This document shows positions 25,190 to 33,687 of a stretch of 61,954 bases of DNA, piece after piece. Under the pieces are notes generated by a model. That model did no database searches. It was not told the origin of the DNA and was given only the letters and a program-made list of their open reading frames with translations. The stretch's first letter is position 1. Every line of letters starts with the position of its first letter. The stretch covers positions 1 to 61,954 of the forward strand of contig CAJTDL010000027.1 in the NCBI GenBank assembly GCA_910575035.1. The letters are read 5' to 3'. This DNA comes from Lachnospiraceae bacterium. GTDB taxonomy: Bacteria > Bacillota > Clostridia > Lachnospirales > Lachnospiraceae. The position numbers and the translations under genes were made by a program.

Positions 25190-25415
25190 TGGATTAGGAA
25201 TGCAAAAGGGCTTTCCGCACGCTGTTTCGGCTGCCGCTGGGCCAGTGCCGCTGGTGCTTAGCAGCCTGGCGGAGCGAGGGTGTGGGCGATGTATTCCGTG
25301 AGGACATGATTCAAGAGGGAGGGACGGTTTTTGTGCAGCAAAATTTAAAATACCGTCCCGGAATGTTGCTATGCTATGCATAGCTTTAGGCCGTGAATAG
25401 TAGCCTATCGAGTTT
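25190..25415 (+). repeat. Dispersed repeat family, copy 5
   Basis: Contains the left module (TTTCGGCTGCCGCTGG) also seen at 23990, then ATTCCGTGAGGACATGATTCA, GGGACGGTTTTTGTGCAGCAAAATTTAAA and GGCCGTGAATAGTAGCC, which align with copies 2 and 3. It occupies most of the space between tRNA-Ser and the phosphofructokinase gene. Confidence 0.7.
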
Positions 25416-25474
25416 CCTAGGAGGGCAAAAACTTGCCTGGGGACTTTAATTTTACAACGAAAGGATGGAATGTC

Positions 25475-26554
25475 ATGAAAAGAATAGGTATGCTTACAAG
25501 TGGGGGAGACTGCCAGGCATTGAATGCAGCAATGCGCGGCGTGGTCAAGGGTTTGAGCAAGAATCTGGATGAATTGGAAGTTTACGGTTTTTTTGAAGGG
25601 TATAAGGGGTTGATTTATGGGAATTACCGTTTGCTGACTGGCGGCGATTTCTCTGGTATCCTGACAAAGGGCGGGACGATCCTTGGCACGTCCAGGCAGC
25701 CGTTTAAGCTGATGCGTGAGCCAGATGAGAAGGGATTGGACAAGGTAGAGGCCATGAAGCAGACTTATTACAAGCTGCGCTTGGACTGCCTGGTAATCTT
25801 AGGCGGCAATGGGACACAGAAGACAGCGAACCTGCTGCGCGAGGAAGGGCTGAATATCATCCATTTGCCCAAGACCATTGACAATGATATCTTTGGCACA
25901 GATGAGACTTTCGGCTTCCAGAGTGCCATCAATATCGCAACAGATGCCATTGACTGCATCCATACCACAGCTGCTTCCCACAACCGTGTGTTTATCGTAG
26001 AGGTTATGGGGCATAAGGTTGGCTGGCTGACATTGTATGCCGGAATCGCAGGGGGCGCAGATATTATTCTGCTGCCAGAGATCCCCTACGACATTGATAA
26101 GATTGTTAAGGCCATCAAGGGAAGGAATAAGCAGGGCAAAGGATTTACCATCCTGGCAGTGGCAGAGGGCGCTATTTCTAAAGAGGATGCGGCTCTGTCC
26201 AAGAAGGAACTCAAGAAGAAAAAAGAGAAAGAGGTACAGGTTTACCCATCTGTTTCCTATGAAGTGGCAGCACAGATTGAGGAAAAGATTGGCAGTGAGG
26301 TCCGCGTTACCGTGCCTGGGCATACCCAGAGGGGCGGCAGCCCATGCGCTTATGACCGTGTTCTTTGCACAAGGCTGGGCGCAGCGGCGGCAAATCTCAT
26401 TATGAAAGAAGATTATGGATATATGGTGGGCATGGTAAATGGCAATACCAAAAAAATCCCGTTAGGCGAAGTGGCAGGCAAGCTGAAAATGGTAGAGCCA
26501 GACTCTAAGATTATCAAGGAAGCAAAATTAATTGGCATTAGCTTTGGGGATTAA
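25475..26554 (+). CDS. pfkA: 6-phosphofructokinase
   Basis: 359 residues. Phosphorylates fructose-6-phosphate in glycolysis. Motifs: RIGMLTSGGDCQALNAAM (donor-binding loop), GTILGTSRQPF, CLVILGGNGTQKTA (110-114 region), PKTIDNDIFGTDETFGF (catalytic Asp in TIDND), VEVMGHKVGWL, EIPYD and VPGHTQRGGSP. The donor-specificity positions are mixed: Gly in GGNGT, as in ATP enzymes, but Lys in PKTIDND, as in PPi enzymes; Asn replaces the usual Asp of GGDGS. ATP is the likelier donor but this needs assay. AAGGA lies 9 bases before ATG 25475. Its promoter lies in or near the repeat upstream. Confidence 0.9.
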   Translation: MKRIGMLTSGGDCQALNAAMRGVVKGLSKNLDELEVYGFFEGYKGLIYGNYRLLTGGDFSGILTKGGTILGTSRQPFKLMREPDEKGLDKVEAMKQTYYKLRLDCLVILGGNGTQKTANLLREEGLNIIHLPKTIDNDIFGTDETFGFQSAINIATDAIDCIHTTAASHNRVFIVEVMGHKVGWLTLYAGIAGGADIILLPEIPYDIDKIVKAIKGRNKQGKGFTILAVAEGAISKEDAALSKKELKKKKEKEVQVYPSVSYEVAAQIEEKIGSEVRVTVPGHTQRGGSPCAYDRVLCTRLGAAAANLIMKEDYGYMVGMVNGNTKKIPLGEVAGKLKMVEPDSKIIKEAKLIGISFGD

Positions 26555-26596
26555 GGCTGCGTGATATAGCCTAACAGATGCTTTGGAGATTAAAAT

Positions 26597-28198
26597 ATGT
26601 CTTACACTGCGTTATACCGTAAGTTCCGGCCCCAGGAGTTTGAGGATGTCAAGGGGCAGGAGCACATTGTAACTACATTACAGAACCAAATAAAGGCAGA
26701 CAGAGTGGGACATGCCTATTTGTTCTGCGGGACCAGGGGAACGGGCAAGACCACCGTTGCAAAGATTTTTGCCAAGGCGGTCAATTGCCAGCATCCCATA
26801 GAGGGCAGCCCTTGCGGGGACTGCCCCTCCTGCAGGGCGATTACGGCAGGCAATTCCATGAATGTCATAGAGATAGATGCTGCATCCAACAACGGCGTGG
26901 ACAATATCCGCGAGATACGTGAGGAGGTTGCATATTCACCGACAGAGGGCAGGTACAAAGTCTATATCATTGATGAGGTTCATATGCTATCCATAGGGGC
27001 TTTCAATGCATTGTTAAAAACTTTGGAAGAGCCCCCTTCTTATGTTATCTTTGTTTTAGCTACCACAGAAGCCCATAAGATACCCATCACCATCCTTTCC
27101 AGATGCCAACGGTATGATTTTAAGCGGATCACGATAGAGACGATTGCAGGGCGCCTTACAGAATTGATGGAAAAAGAGCAGGCAGAGGTGGAGGCCAAGG
27201 CGATCCAGTATATTGCCAGGGCAGCGGATGGCTCTATGCGTGATGCCTTAAGCCTTCTGGATCAGTGCATTGCCTTTTATCTGGGAGAGAAGCTGACCTA
27301 TGACCATGTGCTAGAGGTTTTAGGCGCCGTAGATACGGAGGTGTTCAGCCAGATGCTGCGCAAAATACTTGCCAAGGATATCCCAGGCGTGATTCAGCTG
27401 TTGGAGGAGCTGATCATCCAGGGGCGGGAGCCAGGGCAGTTTGTGACGGATTTTACCTGGTATCTGCGGAACCTGATGCTGCTGCAAAGCTCAGACCATA
27501 TGGAGGATGTGCTGGACATTTCCAGTGAGAACCTCCTGTTGCTGAAGGAAGAAGCGCAGATGGTGGATTCTGGGCGGCTGATGCGCTATATCCGTATTTT
27601 TTCTGATCTGTCCAGCCAGGTGCGTTATGCCGTCCAGAAACGGATTCTGGTGGAGATTGCATTGATCAAGCTGTGCAAGCCGGAGATGGAGCGGGATTAT
27701 GATTCCCTGGCAGAGCGGGTTGCCCAGATAGAGCAGAAGCTGGAGAAAGGAATATTTATGCAGCAGCCAGAAGGCGTATCCCAGGGCGGCACGGCGGTTT
27801 CTAAGGAGAGGGAAGCGGCAGGCGGGGCTTTGCAGGAGACGCCCCAACAGCTTCTAAAGGCAGTTCCGGAGGATGTGAAACAGGTGGTGCAGAGCTGGCG
27901 TTCTATTATTCGGGATTTGCCGGGAGCAGTGCAGGGCTATCTGAAATCTGCCCGCCTTGGGCTGTCCAGCGAAGGAGCTCTTTTGATTTCCCTGGATGAT
28001 ATGGCAGGGTCATATATGAGCCGGGAGTCCCATCGGCAGGAATTGGTGGATATGATTGCAAAGAAGATGGGGAAAGCCATTGAGGTTGAGATACAGACAC
28101 AGGAACAGGGAGAGGCGGGATCAGCCACAGGGCAAGGCCTGGATCTGCAAAAAATCATAAATATGGAGATTATGGTAGAAGAGGATGGAGAGCTTTAA
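26597..28198 (+). CDS. dnaX: DNA polymerase III subunit gamma/tau
   Basis: 533 residues. Clamp-loader ATPase. ALYRKFRPQEFEDVKGQEHI at the start, Walker A GTRGTGKTT, zinc module C...CGDCPSC, Walker B YIIDEVHM, sensor region LATTEAHKIP and TILSRCQRYDF. After the collar domain (to about 365) a Gln/Glu-rich linker leads to a C-terminal domain. It starts 42 bp after pfkA and heads dnaX-ybaB-recR. Confidence 0.95.
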   Translation: MSYTALYRKFRPQEFEDVKGQEHIVTTLQNQIKADRVGHAYLFCGTRGTGKTTVAKIFAKAVNCQHPIEGSPCGDCPSCRAITAGNSMNVIEIDAASNNGVDNIREIREEVAYSPTEGRYKVYIIDEVHMLSIGAFNALLKTLEEPPSYVIFVLATTEAHKIPITILSRCQRYDFKRITIETIAGRLTELMEKEQAEVEAKAIQYIARAADGSMRDALSLLDQCIAFYLGEKLTYDHVLEVLGAVDTEVFSQMLRKILAKDIPGVIQLLEELIIQGREPGQFVTDFTWYLRNLMLLQSSDHMEDVLDISSENLLLLKEEAQMVDSGRLMRYIRIFSDLSSQVRYAVQKRILVEIALIKLCKPEMERDYDSLAERVAQIEQKLEKGIFMQQPEGVSQGGTAVSKEREAAGGALQETPQQLLKAVPEDVKQVVQSWRSIIRDLPGAVQGYLKSARLGLSSEGALLISLDDMAGSYMSRESHRQELVDMIAKKMGKAIEVEIQTQEQGEAGSATGQGLDLQKIINMEIMVEEDGEL

Positions 28199-28307
28199 AT
28201 TATAATAGGGCTTTTGGGATAAATGGCAAATGGTTATGGAAATATGGCTTGAGGAAAATATGATAGAATGATAGGCTGAATGAAAGGAAGAAAAGGAGGA
28301 AGAATAA

Positions 28308-28661
28308 ATGGCGAAGCGCGGAGGGTTTCCAGGGGGCATGCCCGGAAATATGAATAATTTAATGAAGCAGGCGCAGAAGATGCAGCGCCAGATGGAGGAA
28401 GCCACCAAGGAACTGGAGGAAAAGGAGATTACGGCGGCTGCGGGCGGCGGCGCAGTGGAAGTGACCATCTCTGGGAAAAAGGAAGTGACCAAGGTGAAGC
28501 TTTCCGAAGAAGTAGTGGATCCAGATGATATCGAGATGCTGGAGGATCTGATTATGGCGGCTACCAATGAGGCTTTGCGCCAGATTGAGGCGGCTTCCCA
28601 GGAATCCATGTCCAAGATTACGGGAGGCCTGGGCGGCCTTGGGGGCGGTTTCCCATTTTAG
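28308..28661 (+). CDS. ybaB: Nucleoid-associated protein YbaB/EbfC
   Basis: 117 residues. Dimeric DNA-binding protein normally encoded between dnaX and recR. Shows NLMKQAQKMQRQMEEATKEL, the VEVTISGKKEVTKVKLS strand region, a helix LEDLIMAATNEALRQIE and a Gly-rich tail (GGLGGLGGGFPF). AAGGAGG lies 7 bases before the ATG. Confidence 0.95.
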   Translation: MAKRGGFPGGMPGNMNNLMKQAQKMQRQMEEATKELEEKEITAAAGGGAVEVTISGKKEVTKVKLSEEVVDPDDIEMLEDLIMAATNEALRQIEAASQESMSKITGGLGGLGGGFPF

Positions 28662-28688
28662 ATAAAAAAAGACAGACAGGAGGCAGAA

Positions 28689-29285
28689 ATGGATTACTAT
28701 AGCAGGCGGATCAGCAGGCTAATCGAGGAGTTGTCTTCTCTGCCAGGGATTGGAAGCAAGTCGGCACAGCGGCTTGCTTTTCATATTTTAAATATGCCGT
28801 TAGAGCATGTAGAAAACCTCTCTTCGGCAATCCTGGAGGCCAGGAAGACAGTAAAGTACTGCAAACAGTGCTTTACCCTTACAGATGAGGAGTTATGCCC
28901 CATTTGCGGGAATGGGAACCGGAACCACAAGATGATTATGGTTGTGGAGGATACCCGGGATTTGGCAGCTTACGAAAAAACCAATAAATATGAGGGCGTG
29001 TACCATGTCCTCCATGGGGCGATTTCCCCTATGCTGGGGATTGGGCCAAATGATATCAGGCTTAGGGAATTGATGCAGCGGCTCCAGGGAGATGTAGATG
29101 AGGTGATCATTGCCACGAATTCCAGCCTGGAAGGAGAAACTACGGCAATGTATATCAGTAAGCTCATTAAGCCTACAGGCATTAAGGTTTCCAGGATTGC
29201 CAGCGGTGTTCCCGTGGGAGGGGATCTGGAATATATTGACGAGATGACCCTGCTGCGGGCATTGGAGGGCAGGGTTGAATTGTAG
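28689..29285 (+). CDS. recR: Recombination mediator RecR
   Basis: 198 residues. Acts with RecO/RecF to load RecA. HhH region [18 protein letters not shown], four-cysteine zinc finger [18 protein letters not shown] (with first Cys at CKQC), Toprim core [13 protein letters not shown] and [15 protein letters not shown]. 27 bp after ybaB; AGGAGG upstream. Confidence 0.96.
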   Translation: MDYYSRRISRLIEELSSLPGIGSKSAQRLAFHILNMPLEHVENLSSAILEARKTVKYCKQCFTLTDEELCPICGNGNRNHKMIMVVEDTRDLAAYEKTNKYEGVYHVLHGAISPMLGIGPNDIRLRELMQRLQGDVDEVIIATNSSLEGETTAMYISKLIKPTGIKVSRIASGVPVGGDLEYIDEMTLLRALEGRVEL

Positions 29286-29394
29286 GGTTTAAGGCGCTTT
29301 TGTAATACTTTGTCGAAAAGTTTTCTGTAAAGGTGACAGATACTGCCAAAAACTGCAAAGAAATTGTGCTACCATGTGCAAAAGAGGTGACGAC

Positions 29395-31485
29395 ATGGTA
29401 GAAACGATTTGCAGGGAAAATTTACAGAAGGAAGGGCAAGAATTTACGAAGGCAAAGCGAAGCCTGCCTAAAAATATCCGTCAGGTTGGAAGCCCCAGGG
29501 GAAGGCATAAGATCTACATAGAAGATTATGTGTATACCTATATTAAAAATATGGCAAGGAAAAAAGACCCTTGCGCAGCGATTTTCCTAGGGACGGCCCA
29601 AGTGGACAAGGATATCCGGTGCACCTTTGTCAGCGGAGCGGTGGAATGCGGCGCTGCAATATTCCAGTGGGACAAGGTTCAGTTGGATGACAGCTTTTGG
29701 GATTATATTTATAAAGAAAAAAAGCAGTATTTCCCAGATTTGGAAATTGTGGGGTGGTTCTTAGGAAGAGGCGGGCAGCCCATGGATTTGCCGGCGTCTG
29801 TGGAATCTGCCCATCGGAAATATTTTGCGGGGCGTGACAAACTCCTTATGCTAATGGATATATTGGAAGGCGAGGAGGTTTTTTTCATACATGAGCAGGG
29901 TTACCTTCAGAAACGGGAGGGTTACTATATTTATTATGAAAAAAATCTTCCCATGCAGGAATATATGGTTTGCAAGCATGAAGAAGAACTGCAGATGGAC
30001 AGGCTTGAAGGCCTTGGGGATACAGGGTATGGCGCAGAGTATGCGAAGCGCAGCCAGGATGGCGCAGTGCATGGGGAGTTCGGTTCAAATGGCGCGGGAT
30101 ACCGCTCGGGATATGCGGAAAGCAGCCCGAAAGGCGCAGGATATGGCTCAGAGTATGCGGAAAGCAGCCCGAAAGGCGCAGGATATGGCCCAGAGTATGC
30201 GGAAAGCAGCCCGAAAGGCACAGGATATGGCTTGGAGTATGCGGATCGCAGTCCGAAAGGCGCGGAGCTTGCCGATTTATGGAACGAAATAGAAACAGGG
30301 GAATCCAGGGCTATGCCGCGGACGGGAGAGTTTGCAGACTTATACCAGGAACTGCAGCAGGCGGAGCCAAAGGCTGTGGAACCAAAGCTATTCCAGGAAA
30401 CACCAGCCAAGCCGGAAAAAAGTGCGTTTCAGGAAATACCTGGCGGGCAGAAGAAAAAGCCATCCTTAGAAATGCCAGAGGGGCACAGGCAGCAGCTGCG
30501 GGCAGCAGAAATGCGGAATGCGGCAGGCTCAAAACAGCACAAGGGAATCCAGGAGGAAAATCCAGAAGCTTCAAAGGCAGGCTGGCAAGAGAAATCCCCT
30601 GCCCAATCCCAAAAGCTGTTTCAGGAAATACTGGGCATCCAAGGCCGAAATGCAGGGAAGGCAGATCCGGCCGGTGCTTACCGGGAGCAGGAAAAAGAAG
30701 AATCCCTCAAAACAAAGGAAATGCCTGTACGGGATCAGGCAAAGGGACTAAGGGAGAAGTCAGCATCCCGAAGGACGCAGACAGAAAGAGCAGAAAAAAA
30801 GCCTGCAAATATTTTTTCGAAAAATAATGGGAAGGAGCCGAAAACACCAGCGGAAAAAGTTTTGGAATCTTACCACAATTTGGCTGTGGAGCGGCATGGC
30901 AGGCAGATTGCCAGGCAGAACCGCAATTTTCTTTACACAGCTTCGTCTTTTTTTCTGGTCATTCTCTGTGTTATAGGGATTACAACAATTAATAATTATC
31001 GGAAAATGCAGGAGGTGGAAGAAACGCTGCATATTTTAAAAGCCACAGAGGAAGAAAGGGAAAGCTCTGCGGACCGCCCAGGGGCGGGAAGCTCAGGGGG
31101 AGAAAGCTCTGGCAGCTCAGAGAAAAGCGCTTCTGGCAGTTCGGGAGAGGAAGGCTCCCAGGCTGGTTCGGACGGGGAAGAAGGCCTGGTGGTAGAGAGC
31201 ATTGCTTCCCAGGTTACACCCTTAGAGGAACAGGACAAGCAGGAGCCGCCAGCTTCCCAGGGGGCAGCATCGGATTCTGCACAGCCGAAATCATCCAAAG
31301 ACACTGGCCAGGCGTCTGCAGGCCAGGAACGTGTCCGTTATTATACCGTACAGCCTGGGGACACTTTGGACAGCATTTGCAAGAGCATATACAACAGCCT
31401 GGATGTCCGTGAAGAATTATGCCAGTTGAATGGGATACAGGACGGAAATAAGATTTTTGTAGGACAAAAACTGCAGCTTCCATAA
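29395..31485 (+). CDS. Membrane protein with MPN-like N-domain, linker, TM helix and LysM
   Basis: 696 residues, unusual architecture. Residues about 40-195: a folded domain with DPCAAIFLGTAQVDKD, FPDLEIVGWFLGRGGQPMDLP and DKLLMLMDI, reminiscent of JAB1/MPN proteins (GWFxx in place of GWYHTHP), lacking the metal-binding His pair, so probably non-catalytic (inference). Then four 14-residue repeats (YAESSPKGAGYGSE type), a long Ala/Lys/Glu/Gln-rich linker, a single membrane helix (about 511-534), a Ser/Gly-rich spacer and a C-terminal LysM (about 647-696, YYTVQPGDTLDSICKSIY). Topology: N-domain inside, LysM outside binding peptidoglycan. ATG 29395 preferred (AGAGGTG 7 bases before) over ATG 29374. 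Confidence 0.7.
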   Translation: MVETICRENLQKEGQEFTKAKRSLPKNIRQVGSPRGRHKIYIEDYVYTYIKNMARKKDPCAAIFLGTAQVDKDIRCTFVSGAVECGAAIFQWDKVQLDDSFWDYIYKEKKQYFPDLEIVGWFLGRGGQPMDLPASVESAHRKYFAGRDKLLMLMDILEGEEVFFIHEQGYLQKREGYYIYYEKNLPMQEYMVCKHEEELQMDRLEGLGDTGYGAEYAKRSQDGAVHGEFGSNGAGYRSGYAESSPKGAGYGSEYAESSPKGAGYGPEYAESSPKGTGYGLEYADRSPKGAELADLWNEIETGESRAMPRTGEFADLYQELQQAEPKAVEPKLFQETPAKPEKSAFQEIPGGQKKKPSLEMPEGHRQQLRAAEMRNAAGSKQHKGIQEENPEASKAGWQEKSPAQSQKLFQEILGIQGRNAGKADPAGAYREQEKEESLKTKEMPVRDQAKGLREKSASRRTQTERAEKKPANIFSKNNGKEPKTPAEKVLESYHNLAVERHGRQIARQNRNFLYTASSFFLVILCVIGITTINNYRKMQEVEETLHILKATEEERESSADRPGAGSSGGESSGSSEKSASGSSGEEGSQAGSDGEEGLVVESIASQVTPLEEQDKQEPPASQGAASDSAQPKSSKDTGQASAGQERVRYYTVQPGDTLDSICKSIYNSLDVREELCQLNGIQDGNKIFVGQKLQLP
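30112..30279 (+). repeat. 42-bp coding tandem repeat, four units
   Basis: Units start at 30112, 30154, 30196 and 30238 (period 42 bp), encoding YAESSPKGAGYGSE and variants. In-frame, so length variation between strains would not break the protein. Confidence 0.8.
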
Positions 31486-31516
31486 TATTTAACTGTTGGA
31501 GTAATATGGATTGATC

Positions 31517-31558
31517 CGCCGCACTGGGAGGCATTGCCTGCCAGTGCGGCGTTCTTAA
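31517..31558 (+). terminator. Strong hairpin after the LysM gene
   Basis: CGCCGCACTGG (31517-31527) pairs perfectly with CCAGTGCGGCG (31541-31551), with further pairing inside the loop (GGCA/TGCC) and a short TTCTT after it. Probably a terminator, though the T-run is weak. Confidence 0.55.
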
Positions 31559-31648
31559 GGTATGGCATTTCTCCCTTATTTCAAAAAAATTAATGCACAA
31601 TCCCTCAGAATATGGTAGAATGTGCATATTATATTTGGAGGTGCGATT

Positions 31649-32833
31649 TTGGCAGATAAGATATACCGGGTTGTGAAGTCGGATGTGACAGAAATGAATG
31701 AGAAAATCTACAAACACCGAAAAAAGATTTTATCATGGATTGCATTTGTGACAATCGCCCTGCTCCTCACCCTGACGGGATATTACTTATACATACAAAG
31801 CCGTGTATACACGGACTATGATGTTGTCCATACCGCAGAGCGTCAGGATTCCGCAGCCATGCAGTTTATATCCTTTCAAGGCAATATACTGAAATATGGG
31901 AAAGACGGAGCCTCCTGCATAGATAGCAATAATAAGGTAATCTGGAACCAGGCTTATGAAATGCAGGAGCCAATGGCAGATATTTGCCAAGGCTATGCTG
32001 TAGTGGCAGATGAAAAAGGCAAGCAAGTATATATTATGAATAAAGACGGCCCCTGCGGCCAGATAGAGACTACCATGCCGATACAGCGCGTGCAGGTGGC
32101 AAACCAGGGTACGGTGGCGATTTTGATGGAACAGGATGGGATCGGCTACCTGCAGATTTACGACAAGGGAGGGGCATTTTTGGCAGAAGGGGAGCTTCAT
32201 ACCAAAAACAGCGGCTATCCTTTGGATATTGCCATTTCCAATGATGGCCAGAAAATGGGAGTATCCCTTTTGGATGTGAACGAAGGGAATATAAAGACTA
32301 CGATCACATTTTACAATTTTGGCTCCCAAGGCCAGAATGAAATTGACAACATTGTCAGCCAATATGTTTATGAGGGCATTATTATCCCCAAGGTGGAATT
32401 TCTGACCAACAATGTTATGGTGGGATTTGGGAATGGAAAGGCCATTATATTTGAAGGCAGCCAGAAACCCCAACAGAAAAAAGAAATCACCACAGAGCGG
32501 GAAATCCAGAGCATTTTTTACAATACAGCATATTTTGGTTTTGTATTTGTGGGAGGGGAAGATAAGGCTGCTTTTGAGATGCAGATTTATGACCTGCAGG
32601 GGACAGAAGTGCTGACCCAGGGTTTTTCTATGGGATACCAGAAGATTGGATTTCTGGAAAATGATGAGATCTATATTATCAATGGCCTGGAATGCGCCAT
32701 TTTCACCCTGCGTGGTGTACAGAAATTCCATGGGGAATTTGAACGCAGCATACGGGGCATTCTGTCGGCTGGGGGAATACGGAATTATGTTTTTTTGGTA
32801 GATGGCGAGACGCAGAAAATTCGTTTGAAGTGA
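31649..32833 (+). CDS. DUF5711 membrane-anchored beta-propeller-like protein
   Basis: 394 residues. Cytoplasmic N-terminus, one membrane helix (about 26-48, ILSWIAFVTIALLLTLTGYY), then about 340 extracytoplasmic residues of repeating beta strands (units such as VANQGTVAILMEQDGIGYLQ and ISNDGQKMGVSLLD), suggesting a propeller. Matches what is called DUF5711; function unknown. Likely start TTG 31649, since GGAGGTG lies 5 bases before it and the upstream GTG 31622 has no ribosome site. The next gene starts 9 bp later. Confidence 0.65.
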   Translation: MADKIYRVVKSDVTEMNEKIYKHRKKILSWIAFVTIALLLTLTGYYLYIQSRVYTDYDVVHTAERQDSAAMQFISFQGNILKYGKDGASCIDSNNKVIWNQAYEMQEPMADICQGYAVVADEKGKQVYIMNKDGPCGQIETTMPIQRVQVANQGTVAILMEQDGIGYLQIYDKGGAFLAEGELHTKNSGYPLDIAISNDGQKMGVSLLDVNEGNIKTTITFYNFGSQGQNEIDNIVSQYVYEGIIIPKVEFLTNNVMVGFGNGKAIIFEGSQKPQQKKEITTEREIQSIFYNTAYFGFVFVGGEDKAAFEMQIYDLQGTEVLTQGFSMGYQKIGFLENDEIYIINGLECAIFTLRGVQKFHGEFERSIRGILSAGGIRNYVFLVDGETQKIRLK

Positions 32834-32842
32834 GGGCGGGCA

Positions 32843-33613
32843 ATGCCTTTCCCTTCTGCCAATAAGATGGCGCAGCATATTTTTGCTAGAAAAGAGGAAA
32901 TAAAATTGTTGATTGTTGTTCTTGTGATCTTAGGGGGATTTGCTTTGCATGGTTATCGCCGGGGGCTTGTGCGGATGGTGTTTTCTTTGGCGGCATTTTT
33001 CCTGGCTGCAGCCCTTGCATCTTGGATTACCCCCTATGCATCGGAATTTTTAATGAAGCAAACGCCCATGCATCAGGTTGTGCAGGAGCAATGCCAGAAG
33101 GCGTTGGAGGCGAACGCTGAGGAAATCCTCCAAAGCCTGGAGGGTTCCCAGGGATCAGGGGGAAGCCGGCCTCCGGAAACTATTTTTGGAATAAAGCTGC
33201 CCCCAGAGGCGCAGGAGTTCTTCTATGATTGCCTCAGTGGCCAGGCCGGCAAGCTGGTAAAGGGGAATCCGCTGTTCAAAGAATGGGCGGCGGGTTTGGC
33301 TGATCTGGCCGTGGAGCGTGCAGCCTGGGTAATTTCTTTTTGCATTGTGGGAATCCTTTTGGGTATCCTGATCCATGCGCTGGACATTCTTACAAAGCTG
33401 CCGGTGATCAATGGCATGAACCATTTAGGCGGAGTTGCCTTTGGGCTTTTGCAGGGACTGGTTATTGTCTGGGGAATTTTTTTCCTGGTTACCTTGTGCC
33501 AGGGAAGCGAATTTGGGAAGCAGATGCTGGCCTCCATTCGGGGGAACGCAATTTTGCAGCTGCTTTATGAATTTAATCTTCTGGAAAGCCTGATTGGCGC
33601 GTTTTTGCATTAA
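32843..33613 (+). CDS. CvpA-family membrane protein
   Basis: 256 residues. Membrane helices about 23-41, 46-64, 160-182 and 195-225, with GGFALHGYRRGLVRMVFSLA typical of the CvpA N-terminal helix pair and a hydrophilic middle part (about 70-155). CvpA proteins are linked to envelope homeostasis and colicin V export in E. coli; the exact role is unclear. Sits in an operon-like series between DUF5711 and a coiled-coil protein. Confidence 0.75.
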   Translation: MPFPSANKMAQHIFARKEEIKLLIVVLVILGGFALHGYRRGLVRMVFSLAAFFLAAALASWITPYASEFLMKQTPMHQVVQEQCQKALEANAEEILQSLEGSQGSGGSRPPETIFGIKLPPEAQEFFYDCLSGQAGKLVKGNPLFKEWAAGLADLAVERAAWVISFCIVGILLGILIHALDILTKLPVINGMNHLGGVAFGLLQGLVIVWGIFFLVTLCQGSEFGKQMLASIRGNAILQLLYEFNLLESLIGAFLH

Positions 33614-33615
33614 AT

Positions 33616-33638
33616 GTTTCCCCGCCCTGGAAGGGTAT
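33616..33638 (-). repeat. Fragment of the 70-bp repeat unit
   Basis: The reverse complement, ATACCCTTCCAGGGCGGGGAAAC-type, matches positions within the units at 12216-12355 over 22 bases with one change. It lies 3 bp after the CvpA stop codon. Confidence 0.6.
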
Positions 33639-33687
33639 ATAATCTGTGATAAAATGAATTTTACGGAAAAAGACAGAGGAAGAGGAT

